Shown here one piece after another: positions 1 through 6,567 of a DNA stretch of 8,045 nucleotides. Position 1 is the stretch's first letter. Each line of letters starts with the position of its first letter. The DNA is taken from NCBI GenBank assembly GCA_014859075.1, contig JACUUW010000082.1, positions 1 through 8,045 on the forward strand, read 5' to 3'. The translations under genes and the position numbers were made by a program. A model generated the notes under the pieces. The model searched no databases, was not told the DNA's origin, and worked only from the letters and a program-made list of their open reading frames with translations. Origin of the DNA: Desulforudis sp. GTDB taxonomy: Bacteria > Bacillota > Desulfotomaculia > Desulfotomaculales > Desulforudaceae.

Positions 1-124
1 TTATAAAATGCAACTTGCCAGTTATCAAAAACATAAAAAATAATAAAAATAACCTTTTTGTGACTGACAAGACCGCATAATCAGGGGGTAGTGGTACAAA
101 TTAGAGAGAGGAGGTGTACGAAAA

Positions 125-412
125 ATGGAACTGGAAACCGAGCGGCAGGACTGGAAAGGGCTGATCGGCAAAGGAATCCAGGCTGCGGAGAACATCGGTC
201 TTTCGGACAAAACCATCGAGAACCTGACCTACCGGGTGGGTGGGGTGATCGCCGACTTTTTTGATCCGGCCGACCGGGAACAGCGTTTGTTGAAGGAACT
301 CTGGGAGCAGGGTGACGAATCCGAAAAGCGGACGCTGGCTTCCCTGTTCGCCCGCATGGCCGACCACGATACCGGCCGGAAGGGTCCGGAGGAGGCCAAA
401 GCCAAGAAATAA
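125..412 (+). CDS. DUF3243 family small protein (YmfJ-like)
   Basis: This is a 95-residue soluble, charged protein with no signal peptide or membrane segment. The pattern DWKGLIGKGIQAAENIGLS, then TIENLTYRVGG, then LLKELWEQGDESEKRTLASL matches what I recall of the DUF3243 family (Bacillus subtilis YmfJ, about 85 residues). Family hallmarks seen are the W-K pair near the N-terminus, the GxS-x2-TI turn, and the LxELW-x4-DExE segment before a final helix. No biochemical function is established for the family, so none is assigned. The ATG is well supported by a GGAGGTG ribosome site at about 109-115 with suitable spacing. The last dozen residues (GRKGPEEAKAKK) are a low-complexity Lys/Glu/Ala tail, probably disordered. 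It lies 71 nt upstream of tsaD on the same strand, but a weak hairpin and a possible new promoter in the gap suggest partly separate transcription. Confidence 0.82.
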   Translation: MELETERQDWKGLIGKGIQAAENIGLSDKTIENLTYRVGGVIADFFDPADREQRLLKELWEQGDESEKRTLASLFARMADHDTGRKGPEEAKAKK

Positions 413-432
413 TAAAAATGGGTGGCGTCGTC

Positions 433-469
433 GGTCCCAACCACGCAATTGTAGGACCCTTCCCTTTTT
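433..469 (+). terminator. weak candidate terminator after the DUF3243 gene
   Basis: GGTCC at 433-437 can pair with GGACC at 454-458, and an inner CAA/TTG pairing extends the stem across a two-base bulge. A run of five T follows at 465-469. The stem is short and the T run starts six bases after it, so this may be only a pause or attenuation site. It overlaps the proposed tsaD -35 box. Confidence 0.3.
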
Positions 470-477
470 GTTAAAAT
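449..477 (+). promoter_or_regulatory. candidate sigma-A promoter for tsaD
   Basis: TTGTAG at 449-454 and TAAAAT at 472-477 are separated by exactly 17 bases. The -10 box matches the consensus at five of six positions and the -35 at three of six. The predicted start of transcription, about seven bases past the -10, falls at or next to the tsaD ATG at 484. Confidence 0.4.
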
Positions 478-483
478 AAACCC

Positions 484-1500
484 ATGAGCGTAATTCTACT
501 GGGCGTCGAAACATCCTGTGACGAAACTTCGGCTGCGGTGGTCGAGGACGGCGTAATAGTGCGTTCGAATATCATCGCTTCGCAGGTCGACCTGCACCGG
601 AAGTTCGGCGGGGTGGTTCCCGAGATAGCCTCCCGCCGCCACCTTGAGGGGATCAATCCTGTGCTTCAGGAGGCGCTGGCGGAGGCCGGGGTCACTTTTC
701 GGGACTTGCACGGTGTGGCCGTCACTTACGGTCCCGGCCTGGCCGGGGCGCTCCTGGTCGGTTTGATGGCGGCCAAAACGGTCGCTTTCGCTCTGGATAT
801 CCCCCTCATCGGCGTCAACCACCTGGAAGCGCATATCCACGCCAACTTCCTGATCGAGCCCAACCTGTCTTTTCCCGTGCTCTGCCTGGTTGTTTCCGGC
901 GGACACACCGACCTGGTGTTCATCTCCCGGCTGGGCGATTACCGTCTATTGGGCCGGACCCGCGACGACGCGGCCGGCGAAGCCTTCGACAAAGTCGCCC
1001 GGGTCCTGGGACTCGGTTACCCCGGTGGACCGCAGGTCGAGCGCCTGGCTCGGGACGGTAATCCGGAGCACCTCTTTTTCCCACGCGCCTACCTTGAGGA
1101 AAACACCCACGACTTCAGTTTCAGCGGCCTGAAGACGGCCGTAATCAACTACCTGGAAAAATCCCGGCGTGAAGGCCGGGAAGTGAACTTGGCCGACGTG
1201 GCGGCCGGGTTTCAGCAGGCGGTAGTGGACGTGTTGGTCGACAAAGTGCTGGCCGCGGCCGAGGTCCACCGTCCAGCCCGCATTCTGCTGGCCGGCGGGG
1301 TGGCCGCCAACCGGACGCTGGCGAAAGCGTTGAAGGAGCGCGCCGCCGCGGCCGGTTTTGCGGGTACGGTGCCGCCACCCGCCTTTTGTACGGACAATGC
1401 CGCCATGGTGGCCTGTGCCGGCTACTACCGCTACTTGCGCGGGGGGTTTTCGCCCCTCACCCTGAACGCCGCGCCCGGCCTGGGCATGGGTTGCGGTTAG
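484..1500 (+). CDS. tsaD: tRNA N6-adenosine threonylcarbamoyltransferase TsaD
   Basis: TsaD (formerly Gcp/YgjD) transfers the threonylcarbamoyl group from threonylcarbamoyl-AMP to A37 of ANN-decoding tRNAs, acting with TsaB and TsaE in the cytoplasm. The 338-residue length is typical for the family. The N-terminal ASKHA motif GVETSCDETSAAVV is at residues 7-20. The metal ligands are visible as H113 and H117 in NHLEAHIHA and D304 in TDNAAM. VSGGHTDL (138-144) and the second ASKHA motif LAGGVAANRTL (269-279) are intact. The start is fixed by the conserved N-terminus, which begins only a few residues after the ATG. No Shine-Dalgarno sequence precedes that ATG (the upstream sequence is ttaaaataaaccc), which suggests a leaderless message or translation from a weak site. 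tsaB, tsaE and rimI, frequent neighbours, are not in the window. The next gene starts 2 nt after the stop, suggesting co-transcription. Confidence 0.97.
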   Translation: MSVILLGVETSCDETSAAVVEDGVIVRSNIIASQVDLHRKFGGVVPEIASRRHLEGINPVLQEALAEAGVTFRDLHGVAVTYGPGLAGALLVGLMAAKTVAFALDIPLIGVNHLEAHIHANFLIEPNLSFPVLCLVVSGGHTDLVFISRLGDYRLLGRTRDDAAGEAFDKVARVLGLGYPGGPQVERLARDGNPEHLFFPRAYLEENTHDFSFSGLKTAVINYLEKSRREGREVNLADVAAGFQQAVVDVLVDKVLAAAEVHRPARILLAGGVAANRTLAKALKERAAAAGFAGTVPPPAFCTDNAAMVACAGYYRYLRGGFSPLTLNAAPGLGMGCG

Positions 1501-1502
1501 AG

Positions 1503-2075
1503 ATGGATCGGAAGAAGACGTTGAGGACTACGATGGTGAAGACCAGGGAGGCCATGACCCCCCTTGAGGTTGAGCAGGCGAGTGCGGCGGTCACCCGGAG
1601 GGTGTTAAGCCTGCCGGCCTTCCGGGAGTCGCGGTACCTTCTGGCCTACGTGGACCTGCGTAACGAGGTACGGACCGGCGTTTTGATCCAGGCTGCGCTG
1701 GCCGCCGGGAAACAGGTGGCGCTGCCGGTTACCAACCGCGAACGCCGGGCTTTAACCGCGGCCCGGATCACCGTCTATCCCGAAGGGTTGGCGCCGGGGG
1801 CCTACGGTGTACCCGAACCGCAACGGTATGAGGAAATGCCGCCTGAAGTACTCGATTGCATCCTGGTGCCCGGAGTGGCCTATGATTATGCGGGCTATCG
1901 CCTGGGGTTCGGCGGGGGCTACTACGACCGGTTCCTTTCCCGGGTGCGTCGGCACGCGGTGTTGATCGGCCTGGCCTACGACTTTCAGGTGTGTGCAACG
2001 GTCTACCCGGAGGAGTACGACCAGTCTGTACACTTCGTGGTCAGCGAGACGCGGACACTCGACCTCTCCGGGTAA
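1503..2075 (+). CDS. 5-formyltetrahydrofolate cyclo-ligase (MTHFS)
   Basis: This enzyme converts 5-formyltetrahydrofolate to 5,10-methenyltetrahydrofolate with ATP, returning the stored folate to one-carbon metabolism. The 190-residue length is normal for the family. The signature RLGFGGGYYDRFL (residues 133-145) is the ATP/folate loop, and YGVPEP (101-106), LVPGVAYD (121-128) and the N-terminal basic helix with KxxLR are also typical. The C-terminal motif usually read as a His-Asp pair appears here as EYDQ (171-174), with Tyr in the usual His position. I chose the ATG at 1503 because it places the KKTLR helix at the N-terminus as in homologues. A longer open frame exists upstream, but it overlaps tsaD in another frame and lacks similarity. 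The start lies 2 nt after the tsaD stop, consistent with translational coupling, since only a weak ribosome site is visible. Its TAA stop directly abuts the stop codon of the opposing fdhD gene. Confidence 0.94.
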   Translation: MDRKKTLRTTMVKTREAMTPLEVEQASAAVTRRVLSLPAFRESRYLLAYVDLRNEVRTGVLIQAALAAGKQVALPVTNRERRALTAARITVYPEGLAPGAYGVPEPQRYEEMPPEVLDCILVPGVAYDYAGYRLGFGGGYYDRFLSRVRRHAVLIGLAYDFQVCATVYPEEYDQSVHFVVSETRTLDLSG

Positions 2076-2804
2076 TCAGTACAAGCCCCCGGTAACCCGC
2101 CGGTGGTGGGTGAATACGCTCATCCGGTCGGGCCGGGCGAAAGCGATCAACGTGATGCCGGCTCGCTCCGCCAAGTCGACGGCCAGGGTGGTCGGTGCGC
2201 CGCGGGCGATGATCATGGGGATACCCATCCGCTCCAGCTTCATCACGATTTTTCCCGTGCTGCGTCCGCTGAACAGGAGGGCCTTGTCTCCCAGGGGAAT
2301 GCCTTCGAGGAAACAGCGGCCGTATATTTTGTCAAGTACGTTGTGGCGACCGGTGTCCTCGATGATAAACAGCAAGGAATCCTTTCCGGCCAATCCGCCG
2401 GTGTGCACCCCGCCGGTCCGCCTGAACAGCGCGGAGATCACCGGAAGCTGCCCCGAGAGCCCTCTGATTTCCTCAGGGGTCATGCGGAGCTCTCCGGCTG
2501 CCGGTGCGGGGGGGCGCGCGTCACCGGCGCTCCGGGTGCGCACCCGGACCGTATTTCCCGGCACGTCTACCGCCATATCGGCGATTTCTCCCGGATGCGT
2601 CAGGCGTCCGGCCAGGGCCAGGTGGCCGGCGGCCAGCCACTCCAGGTGGGACGGCAGACACAGGAGCCGGCCGAATTCCTGGTCGTCGAGCTGAATGGCG
2701 TACTCCGCTTCCGTGACGATTTCATCCCATCCCTGGGTCTGCTCTTGGTTACTGTAGCGGTGCATGTTGCGCAGCGCGGTCAGTGCTTCCACTGGACGGT
2801 ACAA
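2076..2804 (-). CDS. fdhD: FdhD-family formate dehydrogenase accessory protein lacking the CxxC motif
   Basis: FdhD proteins carry sulfur from a cysteine desulfurase to the bis-MGD molybdenum/tungsten cofactor of formate dehydrogenases, a step required for activity. This 242-residue protein has the recognisable core: LAAGHLALAG (57-66), FRRTGGVHTGGL (127-138), IEDTGRHNVLDKIYG (148-162), FSGRSTGKIV (178-187), APTTLAVDLAERAG (203-216) and FARPDRMSVFTH (222-233). The CGxCG-type loop that normally lies just before the TGGxH motif, carrying the sulfur-relay cysteines, is absent. That region (91-104) is Ala/Pro/Gly-rich, and the only cysteines are C49 and C164. No frameshift can restore the loop, because the other two frames there contain no CxxC. 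The start is TTG at 2804, chosen because AAGGGGGA precedes it by about 8 nt; the next ATG at 2765 has no ribosome site. No formate dehydrogenase gene is in the window. The family call is firm, but sulfur-transfer activity is doubtful. Confidence 0.88.
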   Translation of the reverse strand: MYRPVEALTALRNMHRYSNQEQTQGWDEIVTEAEYAIQLDDQEFGRLLCLPSHLEWLAAGHLALAGRLTHPGEIADMAVDVPGNTVRVRTRSAGDARPPAPAAGELRMTPEEIRGLSGQLPVISALFRRTGGVHTGGLAGKDSLLFIIEDTGRHNVLDKIYGRCFLEGIPLGDKALLFSGRSTGKIVMKLERMGIPMIIARGAPTTLAVDLAERAGITLIAFARPDRMSVFTHHRRVTGGLY

Positions 2805-2817
2805 GCTGGCGTCCCCC

Positions 2818-2846
2818 TTGTGTTAAGTTCAGGTTTCTCTTATTAT
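2818..2846 (+). promoter_or_regulatory. candidate promoter for the small HTH-like gene
   Basis: TTGTGT at 2818-2823 and TATTAT at 2841-2846 have a 17-base spacer and point toward the gene starting at 2900. The -10 box matches the consensus at five of six positions and the -35 at three of six. It overlaps the fdhD promoter on the other strand. Confidence 0.4.
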
Positions 2847-2852
2847 AAACCT
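2831..2852. promoter_or_regulatory. inverted repeat in the divergent fdhD/small-gene promoter region
   Basis: AGGTTT at 2831-2836 and AAACCT at 2847-2852 form a perfect 6-bp inverted repeat separated by 10 bases. It covers the -10 boxes proposed for both directions, so a protein bound here could control both genes. Arms this short can arise by chance. Confidence 0.35.
2842..2847 (-). promoter_or_regulatory. fdhD: candidate -10 box for fdhD
   Basis: Read on the minus strand this is a perfect TATAAT, about 38 bases upstream of the fdhD TTG start. No good -35 box lies at the matching distance; the region there is T-rich (TTTTTAC). The promoter may depend on an activator or be weak. Confidence 0.45.
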
Positions 2853-2899
2853 AATGATCGTCCCGTAAAAACCGAAAAAATGGGGAAGGAGTGCAGGTT

Positions 2900-3097
2900 G
2901 TGAAAAGAGACCGCGAACTTGGGGAACCGGGACCGGAAATACTGAAGGCGTTAAAAGCGGCGGCACCGGACGGATCGCTCAGTTGCGCCCTGGCCCGGAA
3001 GCTGGCCAAAGACCTCGGCGTGTCACCGCGGTTGATCGGACGGGCCGCCGACCAACTGAACATCAAACTGAAAGACTGTGAACTGGGGTGTTTCTAG
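2900..3097 (+). CDS. small helix-turn-helix-like protein with C-terminal CxxxC tail
   Basis: This 65-residue basic protein has a helix at about 11-22 (GPEILKALKAAA), then a segment at about 28-55 that reads as a helix-turn-helix: ALARKLAKDLGVSP followed by RLIGRAADQLNIKL, with the usual Ala, Gly-Val-Ser turn and hydrophobic spacing. It ends in KDCELGCF, placing C60 and C64 at the extreme C-terminus, with a third cysteine at C29. I recall similar short clostridial proteins ending in a C-x-LGCF tail, but cannot name a characterised family. The start chosen is GTG at 2900, because AGGAG (2888-2892) sits 7 nt upstream; GTG at 2891 overlaps that site and is less likely. Its divergent arrangement with fdhD suggests a regulatory or molybdenum/tungsten-cofactor-related role, and the cysteines could bind a metal or sense redox state. 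Both ideas are inference. A strong terminator follows. Confidence 0.72.
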   Translation: MKRDRELGEPGPEILKALKAAAPDGSLSCALARKLAKDLGVSPRLIGRAADQLNIKLKDCELGCF

Positions 3098-3153
3098 GCT
3101 GTACGCGGCGCGGTCGACCCTGTCCCCCAGGCTGTTTTTCGACCACTGAAGAC

Positions 3154-3176
3154 GGACCGGATCCGGTCCTTTTTTT
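3154..3176 (+). terminator. intrinsic terminator after the small HTH-like gene
   Basis: A 16-base perfect palindrome (GGACCGGATCCGGTCC, 3154-3169) can fold into a 6-bp GC-rich stem with a GATC loop, followed immediately by seven T. It lies 57 bases past the stop codon at 3097. Confidence 0.85.
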
Positions 3177-3319
3177 GTATAAAATTTCTTTCGGAGGGAA
3201 AAATATTTAATTAGAGATACAGATATTGAAAGTGGAGGAAATCATTAAAGCGGCAAAGCTATTTAAAAGCATTGGGCCAAATTAACTTACACAAGGCGAT
3301 TTTCCTTAATTCTGTGGGT
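3177..3319. other. AT-rich intergenic segment upstream of groESL
   Basis: This lies within the 338-base gene-free stretch between the small HTH-like gene and groES (3098-3435). The DNA is clearly more AT-rich than the flanking genes. No RNA gene or riboswitch fold was recognised. It includes a short open stretch of about 25 codons (3211-3288, ending in TAA) that reads LEIQILKVEEIIKAAKLFKS and then IGPN. This looks protein-like but has no good start or ribosome site. The rest of the gap holds a terminator, a promoter and the CIRCE operator. Confidence 0.4.
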
Positions 3320-3349
3320 TTGCGTTTATTTGCCGGCATTTCTTATCAT
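3320..3349 (+). promoter_or_regulatory. candidate sigma-A promoter for groESL
   Basis: TTGCGT at 3320-3325 and TATCAT at 3344-3349 are 18 bases apart. The -10 box matches the consensus at five of six positions. The predicted transcription start, around 3356, is just upstream of the CIRCE operator, the usual arrangement in which HrcA bound to CIRCE blocks transcription. An overlapping CATAAT at 3347-3352 is an alternative -10. Confidence 0.6.
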
Positions 3350-3365
3350 AATAAGCGTGCAAGTG

Positions 3366-3392
3366 TTAGCACTCATTGAAGGTGAGTGCTAA
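3366..3392. promoter_or_regulatory. CIRCE operator (HrcA binding site)
   Basis: The arms TTAGCACTC (3366-3374) and GAGTGCTAA (3384-3392) are separated by nine bases (ATTGAAGGT). Both arms match the CIRCE consensus exactly. HrcA represses through this element until heat or misfolded protein occupies GroEL. It lies 43 bases upstream of the groES start, in the message leader, where it can also form an RNA hairpin. Confidence 0.98.
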
Positions 3393-3435
3393 CAGCCTGA
3401 CGAAATTAATACTCAATATTTAAGGAGGGGTTCGA

Positions 3436-3720
3436 ATGATCAGGCCGTTGGGTGAGAGAGTTGTAGTTAAGCCTTTGCCGATGGAGGAAATGACCAAGGG
3501 AGGGATTGTGCTACCGGATACGGCCAAGGAGAAGCCGCAGAAAGGCGAAGTGGTGGCCGTAGGCTCCGGGCGCCTGCTGGACAACGGGCAGCGCGTTGCC
3601 ATCGACCTTAAGGTCGGCGACAAGGTCCTTTACTCCAAGTATGCCGGAAACGATGTCAAAATCGACGACGAAGACTACTTGATTTTGCGGGAGAACGACA
3701 TTCTGGGTGTGCTGGAATAG
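3436..3720 (+). CDS. groES: co-chaperonin GroES (Hsp10)
   Basis: GroES forms the heptameric lid of the GroEL folding chamber in the cytoplasm. The 94-residue length is standard. The N-terminal strand IRPLGERVVVKPL is followed by the mobile loop (about residues 17-33) with the GroEL-contacting hydrophobic triplet in GGIVLPDTA. Next come GEVVAVGSG (37-45), the roof region, KVGDKVLYSKYAGN and the C-terminal DYLILRENDILGVLE. All family motifs are intact. The ATG follows a strong AGGAGGGG site at about 3423-3430. It is the first gene of the CIRCE-controlled heat-shock operon, with groEL 77 nt downstream. Confidence 0.98.
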   Translation: MIRPLGERVVVKPLPMEEMTKGGIVLPDTAKEKPQKGEVVAVGSGRLLDNGQRVAIDLKVGDKVLYSKYAGNDVKIDDEDYLILRENDILGVLE

Positions 3721-3734
3721 GCCGCTTGGTCGGA

Positions 3735-3772
3735 ATGGGAGCTACATCAAAAAATGGAAGCTACATCAAAAA
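3735..3772 (+). repeat. 19-bp tandem duplication between groES and groEL
   Basis: Copy one (3735-3753) and copy two (3754-3772) are adjacent 19-base units that differ at one position (G3739 versus A3758). The shared core is AGCTACATCAAAAA. The duplication lies in the 77-base intercistronic spacer, ahead of the groEL ribosome site (AGGGGG, 3781-3786). It looks like a local slippage duplication. Confidence 0.9.
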
Positions 3773-3797
3773 GGATATTAAGGGGGTTCATTAAATA

Positions 3798-5429
<1,632 letters not shown>

Positions 5430-5449
5430 ACGCCCGCCTTTACGAAGAA

Positions 5450-5477
5450 CCCCGCTATAAACATAAGCGGGGTTTTT
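5450..5477 (+). terminator. intrinsic terminator of the groESL operon
   Basis: CCCCGCT (5450-5456) pairs with AGCGGGG (5466-5472) around a nine-base loop, followed by five T. Flanking GAAGAA and TTCTTC can extend the pairing, which may allow some function on the opposite strand. Confidence 0.9.
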
Positions 5478-5512
5478 CTTCGGGTTATTCGGCGAGGTAA
5501 TCTCGTGAGTAT

Positions 5513-5541
5513 TTCCCAGCCTGGGCTTTGGATGCTAGAAT
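5513..5541 (+). promoter_or_regulatory. candidate sigma-A promoter for orf145-orf133
   Basis: TTCCCA at 5513-5518 (four of six matches) and TAGAAT at 5536-5541 (five of six) are exactly 17 bases apart. The predicted start of transcription is near 5548, just ahead of the GAGGAG ribosome site at 5558-5563. Its position right after the groESL terminator supports an independent unit. Confidence 0.55.
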
Positions 5542-5573
5542 AGAGCTAGTACTGGAAGAGGAGTCCTTGAAAC

Positions 5574-6011
5574 GTGAAAGTAAGTGTGCCGCGGGAAGTC
5601 TTAAAGCACCTGGCCGACCAGCTTTCCCTGATCGAACAAGATCTAAAGGCGGTGAAAGTTCAACTGCGCAACCTGTACGCCGCCGAGGGAGGCAAGGAGA
5701 TTCCGGTGCATACCATCCGCGCCCTGGCGCCCCTGGCGGAAGTGGTGCGGGCCGGCGGTAACGTATCCCCCCTGGAGTTGAGCTGGTTCTGCCGGAAATA
5801 CGGCAAGCACCCGAAGGGGGCGGCCGGCTATTTCACCGGTACGAGTCCCAGCATGAAATCCGGGGAAGGGGACCGGCGCATGATCACCGACCAGGGTCTG
5901 GCCCGGGTGCGCCAGGCCGAAATGGAGTACGGAAAGGACTGGCTGGATCGGGTGCCGCTGGACATCGTGGCCAATCCCGAGGTCGACGCGGACACCTTAA
6001 TTTATCTCTAG
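5574..6011 (+). CDS. hypothetical protein of 145 residues, predicted cytoplasmic
   Basis: I do not recognise this protein. Residues about 5-37 (VPREVLKHLADQLSLIEQDL onward) are heptad-like and probably form a helix or short coiled coil. The middle (44-95) contains HTIRALAPLAEVVRAGGNVS, then a motif rich in aromatic and basic residues, LSWFCRKYGKHPKGAAGYFTG. The C-terminal part (104-145) is helical and ends in NPEVDADTLIYL. There is one cysteine (C73), no signal peptide and no membrane helix. The start is GTG at 5574, supported by GAGGAG ten bases upstream; no other in-frame start fits. Codon use and GC content match the neighbours, and its own promoter-like sequence precedes it. The membrane-protein gene begins 12 nt after its stop, so the two are probably co-translated and may work together. 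The middle segment might bind nucleic acid, but that is only a guess from its basic and aromatic character. Confidence 0.72.
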   Translation: MKVSVPREVLKHLADQLSLIEQDLKAVKVQLRNLYAAEGGKEIPVHTIRALAPLAEVVRAGGNVSPLELSWFCRKYGKHPKGAAGYFTGTSPSMKSGEGDRRMITDQGLARVRQAEMEYGKDWLDRVPLDIVANPEVDADTLIYL

Positions 6012-6023
6012 GGGGATCGAGTA

Positions 6024-6425
6024 TTGTTTGGGTTTATGCAACGCGTGGGTTGGCCTCTGACCCTTTTGGTTCCGATAATTCTGGCCTTTGTCACCGCCAT
6101 TGCCGGGATTCTCAGTCCCGAACTCCCCAGAGTCTACTTCATCGTCGGCTTCCTGTTCGCCCTGATTGTACTGCCGGGCATTCTGGTCACTCTTAAAGTG
6201 CTCAGTACGCCGGTAACCGCGGCGGAGGTCACTCTGGTCGCCGCCCGCAAGGGTCAGAACGTGGACGTCATGTTCCCCGACGGCGCGATAAACACCTTCC
6301 AAAACGCCCAACTGTACAACGGACTGTTGACCGGCGAATTCAAACCCGGACAACGGTTCCGGGTACTCATCAGAGACGACATACTTTTCCGCTGGCAGCG
6401 GATTGACGAGCCGACGGATCCCTGA
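6024..6425 (+). CDS. hypothetical membrane protein of 133 residues, two predicted helices
   Basis: I do not recognise this family. Two hydrophobic segments at about residues 10-30 (WPLTLLVPIILAFVTAIAGI) and 37-59 (VYFIVGFLFALIVLPGILVT) should span the membrane as a hairpin with a short Ser-Pro-Glu-Leu-Pro turn. The remaining 70 residues are polar and beta-rich: AEVTLVAARKGQNVDVMFPD, then FKPGQRFRVLIRDDILFRWQ. They could form a small beta-barrel or SH3/OB-like domain, reminiscent of the C-terminal domain of NfeD-type proteins; that resemblance is impressionistic. The start is TTG at 6024, because GGGGG (6011-6015), overlapping the upstream stop codon, sits eight bases before it. An ATG at residue 5 is an alternative but is further from that site. 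It forms a two-gene unit with orf145 and runs convergently into cysK with only 24 bases between the ends and no clear terminator. Confidence 0.74.
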   Translation: MFGFMQRVGWPLTLLVPIILAFVTAIAGILSPELPRVYFIVGFLFALIVLPGILVTLKVLSTPVTAAEVTLVAARKGQNVDVMFPDGAINTFQNAQLYNGLLTGEFKPGQRFRVLIRDDILFRWQRIDEPTDP

Positions 6426-6551
6426 TGATTCCGGCCCGCGGGTGTTTTTCTACTTTCCGAACAACCCGGTTGACAGGTAGCGTTCGCCACTGTCCGGAAA
6501 GACCACCACCACCAGCCGGCCGGCGTTTTCCGGGCGGGCGGCCACCTGTAT

Positions 6552-6567
6552 GGCGGCCTAGGCCGCC
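6552..6567. repeat. 16-bp perfect palindrome centred on the cysK amber codon
   Basis: GGCGGCCTAGGCCGCC equals its own reverse complement. The central CTAG contains the TAG of the interrupted cysK frame. In RNA it could form a GC-rich 6-bp stem, with the stop codon partly in the loop. Confidence 0.85.
6558..6560 (-). other. in-frame amber (TAG) codon inside cysK
   Basis: On the minus strand the codons read GGC GCG GCG GCC TAG GCC GCC ATA CAG, that is Gly-Ala-Ala-Ala-stop-Ala-Ala-Ile-Gln, inside the conserved SSGAA helix region of CysK. Six of the eleven genes in the window, counting the distal cysK stop, end in TAG, so TAG is an ordinary stop codon in this genome. Confidence 0.93.

Noticed and set aside
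15..46. Possible promoter TTGCCA with an AT-rich -10 upstream of the DUF3243 gene.
   Set aside because: No -10 hexamer falls at 16-18 bases; the AT-rich tract gives several poor alternatives, so no box could be chosen.
1386..1502. An upstream in-frame extension of the cyclo-ligase gene (39 further codons, ATG at 1386).
   Set aside because: It overlaps the conserved end of tsaD in another frame and adds residues unlike any cyclo-ligase; the ATG at 1503 gives the normal N-terminus.
2103..2903. A 266-codon plus-strand frame across fdhD.
   Set aside because: The minus strand encodes clear FdhD motifs; the plus-strand translation has no family features and would overlap the small HTH gene.
6426..6449. 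Possible terminator between orf133 and cysK (CCCGCGGG followed by TGTTTTT).
   Set aside because: The palindrome has no room for a loop, leaving at most two stable pairs.
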